The notes: a model not told the origin generated them from the letters alone. A DNA stretch of 35,093 nt from Comamonadaceae bacterium (GCA_947447355.1 CANFJF010000039.1:1-35093), one strand, 5' to 3'; positions 8,437 through 18,091 are shown, numbered from the stretch's first letter. Numbers and translations: made by a program.

Positions 8437-11400
8437 ATTTCTCAGAAATTTTTACCCGCCGTCCGGTGATGACGGTGCTGCTGAACCTGTCCATCGTCGG
8501 CGCAGGTATTTTGGGTCTGCGCAATATTCCGATTGCGGCATTGCCGAGCTACGACACGCCTGTGATCAACGTCTCGGCCATTTTGCCCGGCGCCAACCCT
8601 GAGACCATGGCCAGTTCGGTGGCCTTGCCACTGGAAAAACAGTTTCAGACGGTGTCGGGGCTTAAAACCATCAGCTCGAGCAGCATTTTGGGCAACACGT
8701 CCCTGACCTTGGAATTTGAGCAAGGGCGCAATATCGACGCGGCCGCTGTCGACGTGCAGGCGGCTCTGCTGCGCGCGCAAAAGACGCTACCGCTTGAAAT
8801 GACCACGCCGCCGTCCTACCGCAAGGTCAACCCGGCAGATGCCCCGGTGCTGCTGATTGCGCTGACCTCGCCCTCGCTGTCGCCGTCGGACTTGCAGGAC
8901 TATGCCGAGCACCTGATTTCCCCGAGTTTTTCCACGATTGAAGGCGTGGCTCAGGTCACTATTTATGGCGCTAAACGATTTGCCGTGCGGGTGCGCGTCA
9001 AACCTGGTGCCATGGTGGCGGCCAACATCAGCCTGGATGAAATAAGTGCGGCCCTCAACGCGGCCAACGTGAATACACCTGTCGGTACCCTGGACGGTCC
9101 CAAGCAAACCCTGGTGTTGCAAGCCAACAAGCAGCTCCAAACGGCCTCAGACTTTGGCAATCTCGTGATCAGTGCCAAAGGTGGCGTGGCGTTGCGCCTC
9201 AAAGACATCGCCACGGTTGAAAACAGCGTGGAAACGTTGAAGAGTTGGGCCACGTTCGATGGTGAAAATTCGATCACCATTGCCATCCAACGCCAACCTG
9301 GTGCCAACACGGTGCGCTTGGTCGACGCTTTGCGCGCCGTCATGCCGGCAATGGAAGCGCAAATGCCCCAGTCGGTCAAAATGACGCCCATCAACGACCG
9401 TTCAGTCTCGGTGCGTGAAGCATTGCACGACGTCTCACTCACACTGATCGGCACGATCGTGCTGGTGGTACTGGTGATATTTTTGTTTTTGCGCCGCTTT
9501 GTCGCCACGGCTATTCCGGCCTTGTCGCTGCCCATTTCACTCATGGGCGCCGTAGCGCTGCTCTGGGGTTTCTCTTACAGCCTCGACAATATTTCGTTGT
9601 TAGGGCTGACGTTGGCGGTCGGCTTGGTGGTGGACGATGCCATTGTGGTGCTGGAAAATATCATCCGCCATGTGGAAAACGGCGAAGAACCTTTTCATGC
9701 CGCCATTGTGGGTGCACGGGAGGTTGGCTTCACGATTGTGTCGATTTCCACATCATTGATCGCTGTATTCATCCCCATCTTTTTCATGCCAGGCGTGATT
9801 GGCCTGTTGTTCCATGAGTTTGCCGTGGTCGTCGGGTTGGCGATTATCGTTTCGGCTTTTGTGTCATTGACCCTGGTGCCCATGCTGGCCGGGCGCTTTC
9901 TAACCGACGACGCGCACAAAAAAGCACCCGGCGCGCTGGTGCGGATGTTCGAGCGTGGATTTAATGCCATGTTGAGCGGCTACAGCCGACTGCTGGATGT
10001 CGCGCTGGGCCATCGCAAAACAATTTTGCTCTTGGCCGCGAGCACCTTTGTGGCCACCTTCTGGCTGGTGAACATCATTCCCAAAGGTTTCTTTCCCGAA
10101 GAAGATATTGGTCAAATCCAAATCACGACCGAGGCCAGTGAGGACATTTCCTTCTCGGCCATGGTGGCCCTGCAAGAGCGCGCGGCGGCCATCATTCGCG
10201 CAGACGCCAACGTCAACGCCGTGAGTTCGTTCAATGGCGGCATCAATGCGCAAAACTCTGGGCGCATGTTTATCAGTCTCAAGCCCGCGGGTCAGCGCCT
10301 TCCCATGAAACAAGTCATCGAAGGACTGCGCAAAAAGGTGCGCACAGTCGCCGGCATCAACGTCTTCATGCGCCCGGTGCAAAACTTACAGCTCGGTGGA
10401 CGCGCCAGCAAAGCGCAGTTTCAGTACATCCTGCAAAGCGTCAAGGCTGATGAGCTCAATGTCTGGGCCAGCAAGCTTCAAGATCGGTTGCGGTCCGACC
10501 CGCTGTTTCGTGACGTGACCAGCGATGCTCAACTGCGTGCGCTTCAGGCCCAGCTCCACATCGACCGCGACCGTGCCAACACACTGGGTGTGTCAGTGCA
10601 AGCCATCCGCTCGGCGCTGTTCAGTGCCTTCGGCGAGCGCCAAGTTTCTACCATTTTTCTGCCGACGGACAGTTACCAAGTCATCATGGAAGTGGCACCC
10701 GCCGATAAGCTTGACGAATCGGCACTTGCGGGAATTTACGTTCGCGCCAACACGGGTGCGCTAGTGGCGCTGTCTAGCTTTACCACTGTCGAGCGCAGTG
10801 TAGGCGCCACCTCCATCAACCACGTGGGGCAATTGCAAGCAGTGACGGTCTCCTTCAACCTTGCTCCGGGAGGCGCCTTGGGCGACGCCACAGCAAAAAT
10901 CGATGCCGCACGCGAAGCCATACAGATGCCAAGCAGCGTCATCACGTCCTACGGCGGCGACGCCGCCGTCTTCAAAAGCTCGCAAGGCAGTCAAATGGTG
11001 CTCGTGATTGCCGCATTGCTGGTGATTTACGTGCTGCTAGGTGTGTTGTACGAGAGCTATATCCATCCGATCACGATTTTGGCTGGCCTCCCATCGGCGG
11101 CCGTCGGCGCGCTAGCCACACTGATGTTGTTTGGCCAGGACTTGACGCTGATTGCAACCATCGGCATCGTGCTCCTGATCGGTATCGTCAAGAAAAACGC
11201 CATCATGATGATCGACTTCGCCATAGACGCCCAGAGGCATCAGGGCATGACCCCGCATGAAGCCATACGCACAGCCTGCGTGCTGCGCTTTCGCCCCATC
11301 ATGATGACCACTTTGGCCGCATTGATGGGCGCACTGCCCATTGCGTTTGGCATCGGCGCCGGTGCGGAGTTGCGTCAACCCCTGGGCTTGGCGGTGGTGG

Positions 11401-11504
11401 GGGGCCTCATATTTTCACAGGCCATCACGCTTTTCATCACGCCAGTGCTTTACTTGCTGATGGACCGTTTCAGCGGCCGCGGGCCCGACATTCGAGCTGC
11501 CTGA
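8433..11504 (+). CDS. RND multidrug efflux pump, inner-membrane permease (HAE-1 family)
   Basis: This 1,023-residue protein is a proton-driven efflux pump of the AcrB/MdtB/MdtC type. The first transmembrane helix follows MNFSEIFTRRPVMTVLL. The proton-relay pair D401-D402 sits in VGLVVDDAIVVLENI, equivalent to AcrB D407/D408. The lysine partner lies in LLIGIVKKNAIMMIDFA (K920 or K921). Two large periplasmic loops (about residues 35-330 and 555-855) and two six-helix bundles give the usual architecture and length. It is coupled to the adaptor by a 4-base overlap. No TolC/OprM-like gene follows, because the next gene is on the other strand. Substrates cannot be read from sequence. Confidence 0.95.
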   Translation: MNFSEIFTRRPVMTVLLNLSIVGAGILGLRNIPIAALPSYDTPVINVSAILPGANPETMASSVALPLEKQFQTVSGLKTISSSSILGNTSLTLEFEQGRNIDAAAVDVQAALLRAQKTLPLEMTTPPSYRKVNPADAPVLLIALTSPSLSPSDLQDYAEHLISPSFSTIEGVAQVTIYGAKRFAVRVRVKPGAMVAANISLDEISAALNAANVNTPVGTLDGPKQTLVLQANKQLQTASDFGNLVISAKGGVALRLKDIATVENSVETLKSWATFDGENSITIAIQRQPGANTVRLVDALRAVMPAMEAQMPQSVKMTPINDRSVSVREALHDVSLTLIGTIVLVVLVIFLFLRRFVATAIPALSLPISLMGAVALLWGFSYSLDNISLLGLTLAVGLVVDDAIVVLENIIRHVENGEEPFHAAIVGAREVGFTIVSISTSLIAVFIPIFFMPGVIGLLFHEFAVVVGLAIIVSAFVSLTLVPMLAGRFLTDDAHKKAPGALVRMFERGFNAMLSGYSRLLDVALGHRKTILLLAASTFVATFWLVNIIPKGFFPEEDIGQIQITTEASEDISFSAMVALQERAAAIIRADANVNAVSSFNGGINAQNSGRMFISLKPAGQRLPMKQVIEGLRKKVRTVAGINVFMRPVQNLQLGGRASKAQFQYILQSVKADELNVWASKLQDRLRSDPLFRDVTSDAQLRALQAQLHIDRDRANTLGVSVQAIRSALFSAFGERQVSTIFLPTDSYQVIMEVAPADKLDESALAGIYVRANTGALVALSSFTTVERSVGATSINHVGQLQAVTVSFNLAPGGALGDATAKIDAAREAIQMPSSVITSYGGDAAVFKSSQGSQMVLVIAALLVIYVLLGVLYESYIHPITILAGLPSAAVGALATLMLFGQDLTLIATIGIVLLIGIVKKNAIMMIDFAIDAQRHQGMTPHEAIRTACVLRFRPIMMTTLAALMGALPIAFGIGAGAELRQPLGLAVVGGLIFSQAITLFITPVLYLLMDRFSGRGPDIRAA

Positions 11505-11514
11505 GGTGTCAGAG

Positions 11515-11535
11515 CACTGGGGCGTTATCCCAGTG
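11515..11535. terminator. Hairpin between convergent RND pump and rnhA genes
   Basis: CACTGGG and CCCAGTG form a 7-bp perfect stem with a 7-base loop in the 41 bases between the two stops. No T tract follows directly. A run of six T at about 11556-11561, inside the rnhA 3' end, comes after a weak CGCG/CGCG stem and could serve the rightward transcript. It is a possible, not proven, terminator. Confidence 0.4.
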
Positions 11536-11545
11536 GGCGCCGCGA

Positions 11546-12049
11546 TTAAGCCGCGTTTTTTGTGCTCGAGGTGGCAGACCGATTCGCAGCCAAGGCCATG
11601 TCGACACCTTTATTCGCCAAGGTGTCGGCGCGCTCGTTACCGGGATCTCCGGCATGACCCTTGACCCAGCGCCAATCAATCCGATGACCACTTGAGGCCA
11701 CCAGCGCATCAAGACGTTGCCATAGATCAACGTTTTTCACCGGCGCCTTGGCCGCTGTGCGCCAGCCACGCGCTTTCCAACCGTGAATCCACTCGGTGAT
11801 GCCCTTGCGGACATATTCGCTGTCCAGATACAGAATGACTTGGCAGGGTCGCTTGAGCGCTGACAAGGCCTCAATGACCGCCATGATTTCCATGCGGTTA
11901 TTGGTGGTTCCAAGCTCACCACCAAACAACTCCTTGACCGTGCCGCCTGAAGTCAACATGGCGCCCCAACCGCCGGGGCCAGGGTTGCCTTTGCAGGCGC
12001 CATCGGTATAAATCACCACCGGCGCGGCCGGGGTCTGGATGTCTGTCAT
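11546..12049 (-). CDS. rnhA: Ribonuclease HI
   Basis: This 167-residue enzyme cleaves the RNA strand of RNA-DNA hybrids, acting on R-loops and primers. The catalytic acidic residues are all visible: D16 in [17 protein letters not shown]54 in [10 protein letters not shown]76 in LYLDSEYV and D142 in NERADTLA, plus H132 in the flexible GHAG loop. The C-terminus has about 15 extra low-complexity residues. Its ATG overlaps the stop of the upstream methyltransferase, so the two are probably coupled. This pairing is common in Comamonadaceae. Confidence 0.97.
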   Translation of the reverse strand: MTDIQTPAAPVVIYTDGACKGNPGPGGWGAMLTSGGTVKELFGGELGTTNNRMEIMAVIEALSALKRPCQVILYLDSEYVRKGITEWIHGWKARGWRTAAKAPVKNVDLWQRLDALVASSGHRIDWRWVKGHAGDPGNERADTLANKGVDMALAANRSATSSTKNAA

Positions 12050-12936
12050 GAGCGAGATTTGTCGGTTAAAGAGAGAGAAGTTGGCTGCGATGAACGGGGG
12101 TCAGATGAACTCACTGAAGCATCCGCTCTGGCAGGACGACGGTTAGCAACCACAGCGGGTGCAGGCACTCGAGCAGAACGATCTTTCCAAGAAGGCTCCA
12201 ACAGCCGCATGCCTCGAACACGCTTGGTCGCCACCAAAAAATAGACCGCGCCGAAAATCGGCCACCAGCGCGCACCAGCCGCATCCATCCAAGTGAAACG
12301 ACCGAGCCAACGCGCATTATCAATGGCCGGCCGGTAGCATCCAAATTGAGCCGATTCAACTTCAAAGCTGAGCAGTCGCAGCCAGTCTCGCAAGCGCCAG
12401 TGGCCGATGAACTGACCGTGTTCAGGTAAAAACAAGTTGCCAAAACCCAGCCGCTTGCACAGATGGGCGCGTTGTTGCCGCAAGCCCCACAAACTGGCCG
12501 GATTCAAACCACTGATGACCACGCGCCCCTCCGGCACCAACACACGCTCGACCTCACGCAGCGTGGCATGTGGGTCATGGCTCAGTTCCAATGTGTGTGG
12601 CAGAACGACTAAGTCCAAGCTATTGGCGGGAAAAGGCAAAGCAGCAGAATGCGTTAAAAGTGCGACAGCCCGGGAACTCTGGGGTGACTTTCGGCTCAGA
12701 TTCAAACTTCCTTCCTGAGCGTTTACAGTCGTGCTTTGCATTGAGTCGAGCGCCAGCCACTGATGTGGCATTCGGTTGCTGCGCAAAGTGTCCATTTCTT
12801 GCAAACCCAACTGCAAGGCGTGGAAGCCAAAGATATCAGCGACCGCCTCATCGAAACGTTCACGCTCCCACGCCAGCAAGTATTCACCGGGCGGTGTTTT
12901 CAACCAATCCGTCAAACCTATAATTTCTGAGCTCAT
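12046..12936 (-). CDS. SAM-dependent methyltransferase-like protein (Methyltransf_11 fold)
   Basis: This roughly 296-residue protein has the second half of a class I methyltransferase domain: [18 protein letters not shown] followed by [21 protein letters not shown]. The usual glycine-rich SAM-binding motif I is not recognisable; that region instead reads [16 protein letters not shown]. The C-terminal 50 residues are basic and low in complexity. The substrate is unknown, and a methyltransferase beside rnhA is a recurrent arrangement in this group. ATG 12936 is chosen because it starts the conserved segment [17 protein letters not shown]; an earlier in-frame start would add 19 residues. It is divergent from the mltD-like gene. 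Confidence 0.75.
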   Translation of the reverse strand: MSSEIIGLTDWLKTPPGEYLLAWERERFDEAVADIFGFHALQLGLQEMDTLRSNRMPHQWLALDSMQSTTVNAQEGSLNLSRKSPQSSRAVALLTHSAALPFPANSLDLVVLPHTLELSHDPHATLREVERVLVPEGRVVISGLNPASLWGLRQQRAHLCKRLGFGNLFLPEHGQFIGHWRLRDWLRLLSFEVESAQFGCYRPAIDNARWLGRFTWMDAAGARWWPIFGAVYFLVATKRVRGMRLLEPSWKDRSARVPAPAVVANRRPARADASVSSSDPRSSQPTSLSLTDKSRS

Positions 12937-13119
12937 CAAAACCAATGCATGTGTATTCTCAATTTTTTCTGATTGAATGGCGGTCGAAGTCAAGACCGAT
13001 GCAGCGCTTTCATTCAGTGGCTGATTCTAGTCATGCCTTGACGCTCAGCGAGGCGTCTAGATGATCTTGCAATTTGACCTTTCAAAGCGCTGCCCAAAGG
13101 CACTGAAAACGACTCTCTC

Positions 13120-14721
13120 ATGATATTCATTCAACCCACTGCATTGTCTTATTCATGGCGCAATGCCAGCAGATCCCTAGACAGCCTGCGCGTCCAGCGC
13201 GCCATCGTTTCAGTCCTTTTTTTGACTGGCACTTTGGTCGTGCTGTCGGGCTGTGCCACCCCGGGACAGATGGAATCACAGGGCAAGGTCTCCGGTCCGA
13301 TCATGGCCAGCAGCATGCTAGCCAATCAATCCGAGGCAGTAAAGACCGCGCAGGCCCGCAACAACAAAACCACAACCGGTCCATCGGTCGCGCCCAGTAC
13401 ACCCTTGACATCGATCGATTCGTTGGCCGATGTAACGCAATCCGTGGCCTCGCTGGAAGCACCGGTCGAGCTGTGGGACCGGATTCGTCGGGGCTATCGC
13501 ATGCCGGATTTGCAAAACGATTTGGTCACTGACCGCGAGATTTGGTACAGCAGTCGGCCAGACTACATCCAGCGCATGACCGCGCGCTCAAGCAAATATC
13601 TGTTTCACATCGTTGAAGAACTCGAGCGCCGCAACATGCCGACCGAACTGGCTCTGCTGCCGTTCATTGAGAGCGCCTTCAATCCGCAAGCAGTTTCCAG
13701 CGCTAAGGCCGCGGGTATGTGGCAGTTCATGCCAGCAACCGGGACTTATTTCGACCTCAAGCAAAACATCTTTCGGGACGACCGGCGCGACGTGCTGGCA
13801 TCAACCCGCGCGGCGCTGGATTACCTGCAGAAACTCAACACCCTGTTCGGCGACTGGCACTTGGCACTGGCCGCCTATAACTGGGGCGAAGGCAATGTCG
13901 GAAAAGCCATTGCACGCAACAAGAGAGCCGGTCTAGGGACTGGCTACGCTGACCTGAATATGCCGGCAGAAACCCGTTTGTACGTGCCCAAGCTACAAGC
14001 CGTGAAAAATATTGTCGCCAATCCTGACATCTTCAAGACCGAACTGCCGCTGATTGAAAACCATCCTTACTTTCAGGAAGTGGCGATCTCCCGCGACATC
14101 GATGTAGCGCTTGCAGCAAAGCTCGCCGATGTCAATCTGGCAGACTTTAAAGCTCTGAATCCCTCCGCTCATCGGCCGGTTATTTTGGCCGCAGGCACGC
14201 CACAAATTTTGCTGCCCTGGGACAGCGCCAAAGTGTTTCAGCGCAACTTTGAAGCCTACACATTAGGCCAGTACGCCAGCTGGACAACTTGGGCCGTGCC
14301 CACCACCATGGCGGCCAGCGAAGCTGCCCGCCGCACTGGCATGTCTGAGAGCGACATGCGCTCCGTCAACAGCATTCCACCGCGCATGCTGGTGAAGGCC
14401 GGCTCCACACTGCTGGTGCCCCGCTCTGCCCAAGTTATCAATGACGTGACCAGCCATGTGGCGGAGAACGGGCAGATGAGTCTAGCCCCCGAAATTGTCA
14501 CGCGGCGCGTCAACGTCAAAGCCCGCAAAGGTGAAACGGTGGCGACCCTGGCACGACGTTACAACGTCAGCACTCTTGAAGTCGCCGACTGGAATCAGGT
14601 CACAGCCCACAGCAGCTTCAAGCTCGGGCAGTCGGTAGTGCTGTTTCTACCGGTCAAGGCCAAGTCGGCCAGCTATCGTTCGGCCAAGCTGAAAGCCATC
14701 AAACGGGTACCACGGAAATAA
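13120..14721 (+). CDS. mltD: Membrane-bound lytic murein transglycosylase D-like lipoprotein
   Basis: This 533-residue envelope enzyme cuts glycan strands of peptidoglycan, forming 1,6-anhydro ends. A lipobox LSGC (Cys45) follows a hydrophobic segment, with an unusually long N-terminal extension before it. The SLT domain contains the catalytic glutamate E184 in LLPFIESAFNPQAVS, then AAGMWQFMPATG and LAAYNWGEGNV. A C-terminal LysM domain (about residues 470-515, VKARKGETVATLARRYNVS) binds glycan, and a less clear LysM-like segment lies before it. It is divergent from the methyltransferase gene; the 180-base gap between starts should hold both promoters. Confidence 0.93.
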   Translation: MIFIQPTALSYSWRNASRSLDSLRVQRAIVSVLFLTGTLVVLSGCATPGQMESQGKVSGPIMASSMLANQSEAVKTAQARNNKTTTGPSVAPSTPLTSIDSLADVTQSVASLEAPVELWDRIRRGYRMPDLQNDLVTDREIWYSSRPDYIQRMTARSSKYLFHIVEELERRNMPTELALLPFIESAFNPQAVSSAKAAGMWQFMPATGTYFDLKQNIFRDDRRDVLASTRAALDYLQKLNTLFGDWHLALAAYNWGEGNVGKAIARNKRAGLGTGYADLNMPAETRLYVPKLQAVKNIVANPDIFKTELPLIENHPYFQEVAISRDIDVALAAKLADVNLADFKALNPSAHRPVILAAGTPQILLPWDSAKVFQRNFEAYTLGQYASWTTWAVPTTMAASEAARRTGMSESDMRSVNSIPPRMLVKAGSTLLVPRSAQVINDVTSHVAENGQMSLAPEIVTRRVNVKARKGETVATLARRYNVSTLEVADWNQVTAHSSFKLGQSVVLFLPVKAKSASYRSAKLKAIKRVPRK

Positions 14722-14822
14722 CGTCTCTAGGCACCCTGCGAACGCCTGTACCGCTGCACATGAGCGGCGTTACAACGGCATTTTTTCCAACGCTTTCTTT
14801 TACAGTTCAACGTCAAAACACC

Positions 14823-15437
14823 ATGCGCAAAAAATTTATAACCTTCTTTGCCGTCGTCGTCACACTTTTTATAGGCGCCTGCAAAGATCAAGCAAACCCA
14901 CCCACAGCAACACAAGCCAGTGCTTCGCCAGTGTCGATCAATGCAATACAAGCAGAGGCCAAAGGTTTCAGCGTCGGCGTCCCCATGAGCGCCCGCACGG
15001 TGTATGTCTTTTTTGACCCGCAATGCCCGCACTGCACGGCACTCTGGGAAGCAGCCAAACCACTGAAAAATCAAATCCGTTTTTTGTGGATTCCAGTCGG
15101 CATTCTCAATCCGTCAAGCACCGCACAAGGGGCCACGATATTGGCCACATCAGATCCTGAGGTCGCCATGGATACCCACGAGGCGTCCATGCGCGCCAAT
15201 GCAGGTGGCATCAGCGCCACACGCGACATTGACATTCAAAAAGCTGCTGTGAACCAAAATACCCAGTTGCTGACCCGCTTTGGCTTTGCCTCGATTCCCA
15301 CCATCGTGACAACACATGCTCAAACGGGTGCAACTATCACCCATGAAGGCTCGATGGAAACAGCGCTACTAGCAAGCTTTTTGGGATTGCAGCTTCCTGC
15401 GGCAAGCAGCGCAGCGGCTGCAACCGTCAAGCCTTGA
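14823..15437 (+). CDS. DsbG/DsbC-like thioredoxin-fold lipoprotein
   Basis: This 204-residue protein has a lipoprotein signal (MRKKFITFFAVVVTLFIGAC, Cys20) and a thioredoxin fold with active site C68-P-H-C71 in FFDPQCPHCTALW. A cis-proline is at residue 159 (FASIPTIV). The CPHC centre and the FFDPQCPHC context match periplasmic disulfide isomerases/oxidoreductases of the DsbC/DsbG kind. The N-terminal dimerisation domain of those proteins is largely absent, so it may act as a monomer. ATG 14823 is chosen over an upstream in-frame start at 14760 because it begins the signal peptide. Its last 11 bases overlap the convergent solute-binding protein gene. Confidence 0.85.
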   Translation: MRKKFITFFAVVVTLFIGACKDQANPPTATQASASPVSINAIQAEAKGFSVGVPMSARTVYVFFDPQCPHCTALWEAAKPLKNQIRFLWIPVGILNPSSTAQGATILATSDPEVAMDTHEASMRANAGGISATRDIDIQKAAVNQNTQLLTRFGFASIPTIVTTHAQTGATITHEGSMETALLASFLGLQLPAASSAAAATVKP

Positions 15438-16485
15438 ACCTCTCTTTGGCCCGGCGTGCAAAAGCATTGGTGAACGTCTTGGCCAAGTCCATCTTGTCAG
15501 CCTTGATATCTGGCGAGAAGCTGGCGAGTGCCCGCAAGGCAGTACGTGGGCCGTTTTCGGGCATCATTCCGTCGATAGCGATCGATTCCCGCACCTGATC
15601 AAACGACGCCAGATACAAGGCCCGGTCGCCGAGCAAGTACGACTCCGGCACAGTCTTGAGAATGTCTCCGGGACCCGCGGTTTGGAGCCACTTCAAGCCA
15701 TGAACAATGGCATTCGTCAAGGCTTGGCAAGTGTTTGGATTTTTCTGGATAAAGTCGCCTGCGCTGTAAAGACAGGTCGAAGGCATCGGGCCGCCAAAAA
15801 CATCGATCGTCCCTTTCAGTGTGCGGGTCTCCGCGATGATCTTGACATCGCCTTTTTGCTCCAGCATCGTCATCACCGGGTCGGTGTGGCTGATGGCATC
15901 AATCTGCCCAGAACGCCATGCCGCCAGCGCGCTTGACGTCGATGGCAGCTCGATAAAAGTCACATCGCTTGGTTTCACGTCAAAGCGCGCCAACACCAAG
16001 CCGGCTGTGAAGTAACTCGCAGAGCCGAGCATCGCGACCCCAATCTTGCGACCCTTGAGATTCGCCACGTTTTTATAGTGGGGCATGTTGCGGACTGACA
16101 CGCCAAAAGCGATCTTGGGAGTCCGCGCCTGCATCACAAAGGACTGAAACCATTGATTTTTAAACTGCAGTTCGATGGTTTTGACAAAAGTCCCAGAACA
16201 GACATCAGCAGCGCCACTGACGACCGCCTGTGAAGCAGCTGCGTCCGTTCCAAAGTCATTGATCTCCAAGTCAAGACCTTCTGCCTTGAAATACCCGAGC
16301 TGTTCCGAAATCGTCAAGGGTAAATAGCCAAGAGACGCCTTGCCGCCGACAGCCATGACGATCCTCGTTCGCTCCGGCTTGCGCCTATTGGACTGTGCTT
16401 GTAAGACAGGCATGACCATAGAGGTGGCCAGTAAAAGCCCTGCTTTACCCAAATATCGGCGGGAAATCCCGTCTGGTCGCGTCAT
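15427..16485 (-). CDS. ABC transporter solute-binding protein, NrtA/SsuA/TauA-like (orphan)
   Basis: This 352-residue periplasmic binding protein has a signal peptide with twin arginines (SRRYLGKAGLLLATSMV), suggesting Tat export. The mature part shows NMT1/SsuA-like features: GYLPLTISEQLGYFKAEGLDLEI, then DAAASQAVVSGAADV and later LKGRKIGVAMLGSASY. Relatives bind nitrate, sulfonates, taurine or thiamine precursors, and the ligand here cannot be told. No permease or ATPase gene lies beside it. ATG 16485 is preferred over GTG 16491 because GAGG stands seven bases upstream. It is preceded by a strong leftward terminator, so it must have its own promoter. Confidence 0.87.
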   Translation of the reverse strand: MTRPDGISRRYLGKAGLLLATSMVMPVLQAQSNRRKPERTRIVMAVGGKASLGYLPLTISEQLGYFKAEGLDLEINDFGTDAAASQAVVSGAADVCSGTFVKTIELQFKNQWFQSFVMQARTPKIAFGVSVRNMPHYKNVANLKGRKIGVAMLGSASYFTAGLVLARFDVKPSDVTFIELPSTSSALAAWRSGQIDAISHTDPVMTMLEQKGDVKIIAETRTLKGTIDVFGGPMPSTCLYSAGDFIQKNPNTCQALTNAIVHGLKWLQTAGPGDILKTVPESYLLGDRALYLASFDQVRESIAIDGMMPENGPRTALRALASFSPDIKADKMDLAKTFTNAFARRAKERFKA

Positions 16486-16535
16486 GCGCACGCCTCATAA
16501 ATTCTTGATCTTGCAGGCTAGCGTAACGAGTCCAG

Positions 16536-16570
16536 AAAAAACCCGCATCGGGATGATCCCGTGCGGGTTT
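16536..16570 (-). terminator. Rho-independent terminator downstream of the MAPEG gene
   Basis: On the minus strand a nearly perfect hairpin (outer arms AAACCCGCA/TGCGGGTTT, inner arms CGGGAT/ATCCCG) is followed by six T. It lies 66 bases beyond the stop of the MAPEG gene and 50 bases before the start of the solute-binding protein gene, so it separates the two transcripts. Confidence 0.9.
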
Positions 16571-16635
16571 GTACTCAAGCTGTCGACGACTAGCGTCAGA
16601 TTTGGCCAGCGATCTGCCCAGCTAGCACTTCTGGA

Positions 16636-17046
16636 TTAGCGAAATCCAGCGAACAACAGCGCGACATTGGCGAGCAAAGCCAGCATCCAAATCACGCTGC
16701 GCAGGTTGGCCTTGTTGGCCACATACGCAGCCACATACGCCAACCGCAGCACAACATAAACCACCGCCAGCACATCAACACGCCCCTGTGATGCCTGTAG
16801 CTGATGCGCAATGATGACGGCCGCAAAAAAGAAAGGCAATGCCTCGAAGGTGTTGGCTTGGGCGTTGTTAGCCCGCGCCCGCCAGTCGGTCTGGCGCTGC
16901 AGCCAGCTGCGGGGGGCGGCGTTGTCGTAACCACCCTCACCCGGTGGCGAGCGCATCATGCCGGACTTGGCGATGCCAGCGCAGACAATGGGCAGCAAGG
17001 CCATCACCAGTACACACCAGTAGGCAATAGTGAAATTTGGAAACAT
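16636..17046 (-). CDS. MAPEG-family membrane protein
   Basis: This 136-residue protein is a four-helix membrane protein of the MAPEG family (eicosanoid and glutathione metabolism relatives). Hydrophobic segments lie at about residues 5-27, 70-84, 90-112 and 116-133. The family motif region NNAQANTFEALPFF sits before the second helix. Bacterial members are mostly uncharacterised; glutathione-linked activity is known for some relatives but is not shown here. It starts 26 bases after the recR stop, with AAGG upstream of ATG, so it is probably cotranscribed with recR and ends at the terminator at 16536-16570. Confidence 0.88.
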   Translation of the reverse strand: MFPNFTIAYWCVLVMALLPIVCAGIAKSGMMRSPPGEGGYDNAAPRSWLQRQTDWRARANNAQANTFEALPFFFAAVIIAHQLQASQGRVDVLAVVYVVLRLAYVAAYVANKANLRSVIWMLALLANVALLFAGFR

Positions 17047-17071
17047 GATATTTAACGCCTTTCAGCCCTAT

Positions 17072-17698
17072 TTAACGTCTGTCTACAAGGGCATGGGCGA
17101 TGGTGCCCAAATCGACATATTCGAGTTCGCTGCCCACCGGCACACCACGCGCCAGCCGCGTGACCTGTACACCGCGGCTTTTTAAAGCCTGCGCAATCAC
17201 GTGAGCGGTGGCCTCGCCTTCTGCTGTGAAATTGGTTGCCAAAATCACCTCTTGAACCTCACGCTCATTCGCTGGCAAGTGTTCGCCCTGGACATCTCTG
17301 GGGACGACGCGGTCAAAGAGTTTTTTCAGCCCAATCTCATTTGGTCCAACACCGTCAAGCGGACTCAACTTGCCCATCAACACGAAGTACAAACCGTGGT
17401 AAGCCAACGTGCGTTCAAGCGCTGCCTGATCTGCAGGCGTTTCCACCACACACAATTGACTGCGGTCGCGCTGCGGGTTTTGACACGTGATGCAGACCGC
17501 CTGCTCGGTCAGCGTGTTGCACAGCGCGCAATGCTTCACGCTGTTCACGGCATGTTCGAGCGCCTTGGCAATTTGCAGAGCACCAGGCTTGTCGTTTTGC
17601 AGTAAATGAAATGCCATGCGCGCGGCCGACTTCAAACCCACGCCAGGCAATTTGCGTAAGGCCTGCGTCAAACCCTCAAGCGCATTCGATTCAGCCAT
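17072..17698 (-). CDS. recR: Recombination mediator protein RecR
   Basis: This 208-residue protein works with RecF/RecO to load RecA at gapped DNA. An N-terminal helix-hairpin-helix ([20 protein letters not shown]) is followed by a zinc finger with C57, C60, C69 and C72 and a Toprim domain ([14 protein letters not shown], then LSPLDGVGP). The length is standard. ATG 17698 is chosen; two codons upstream there is only an in-frame TTG. It is the third gene of the classical dnaX-ebfC-recR order, 57 bases after ebfC. Confidence 0.97.
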   Translation of the reverse strand: MAESNALEGLTQALRKLPGVGLKSAARMAFHLLQNDKPGALQIAKALEHAVNSVKHCALCNTLTEQAVCITCQNPQRDRSQLCVVETPADQAALERTLAYHGLYFVLMGKLSPLDGVGPNEIGLKKLFDRVVPRDVQGEHLPANEREVQEVILATNFTAEGEATAHVIAQALKSRGVQVTRLARGVPVGSELEYVDLGTIAHALVDRR

Positions 17699-17755
17699 GG
17701 GCAAGCGGCCTGAACCAGATGCACAAGATCGGCATCAAAGGCCGCCGATGATTCA

Positions 17756-18091
17756 TCAGAAAGGCAGCTTCATGCCACCGGGCAGAGCCGGCATACCGGC
17801 GGTTATCTTGCCCATTTTTTCCTGGCTCAGGTCTTCAGCCTTGCGCACAGCGGCGTTGAAAGCCGCTGCCACCAAGTCTTCCAGCATGTCTTTGTCGTCT
17901 GGCACCAGCAAGCTGGCATCGATCTCGACACGCTTGACATCGTGCTTACAGGTCATTGTGACCTTGACCAAACCGGCGCCCGCATCGGCGGTGACTTCAA
18001 TGAAGGCCAGCTCATCCTGTGCTTTTTTCAGGTTGTCCTGCATGGCTTGCGCCTGCTTCATGAGACCGGCGAGTTGTCCTTTGTTAAACAT
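17756..18091 (-). CDS. ebfC: YbaB/EbfC-family nucleoid-associated protein
   Basis: This 111-residue DNA-binding protein belongs to the YbaB/EbfC family and is expected to bind DNA as a dimer. [20 protein letters not shown] begins a typical long N-terminal helix. The central [26 protein letters not shown] is the family core, and the C-terminus ends in PGGMKLPF. The frame is open upstream, but ATG 18091 fits the family length and is preceded by AAGGA at eight bases. It lies 55 bases after dnaX, as in most bacteria. Confidence 0.96.
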   Translation of the reverse strand: MFNKGQLAGLMKQAQAMQDNLKKAQDELAFIEVTADAGAGLVKVTMTCKHDVKRVEIDASLLVPDDKDMLEDLVAAAFNAAVRKAEDLSQEKMGKITAGMPALPGGMKLPF

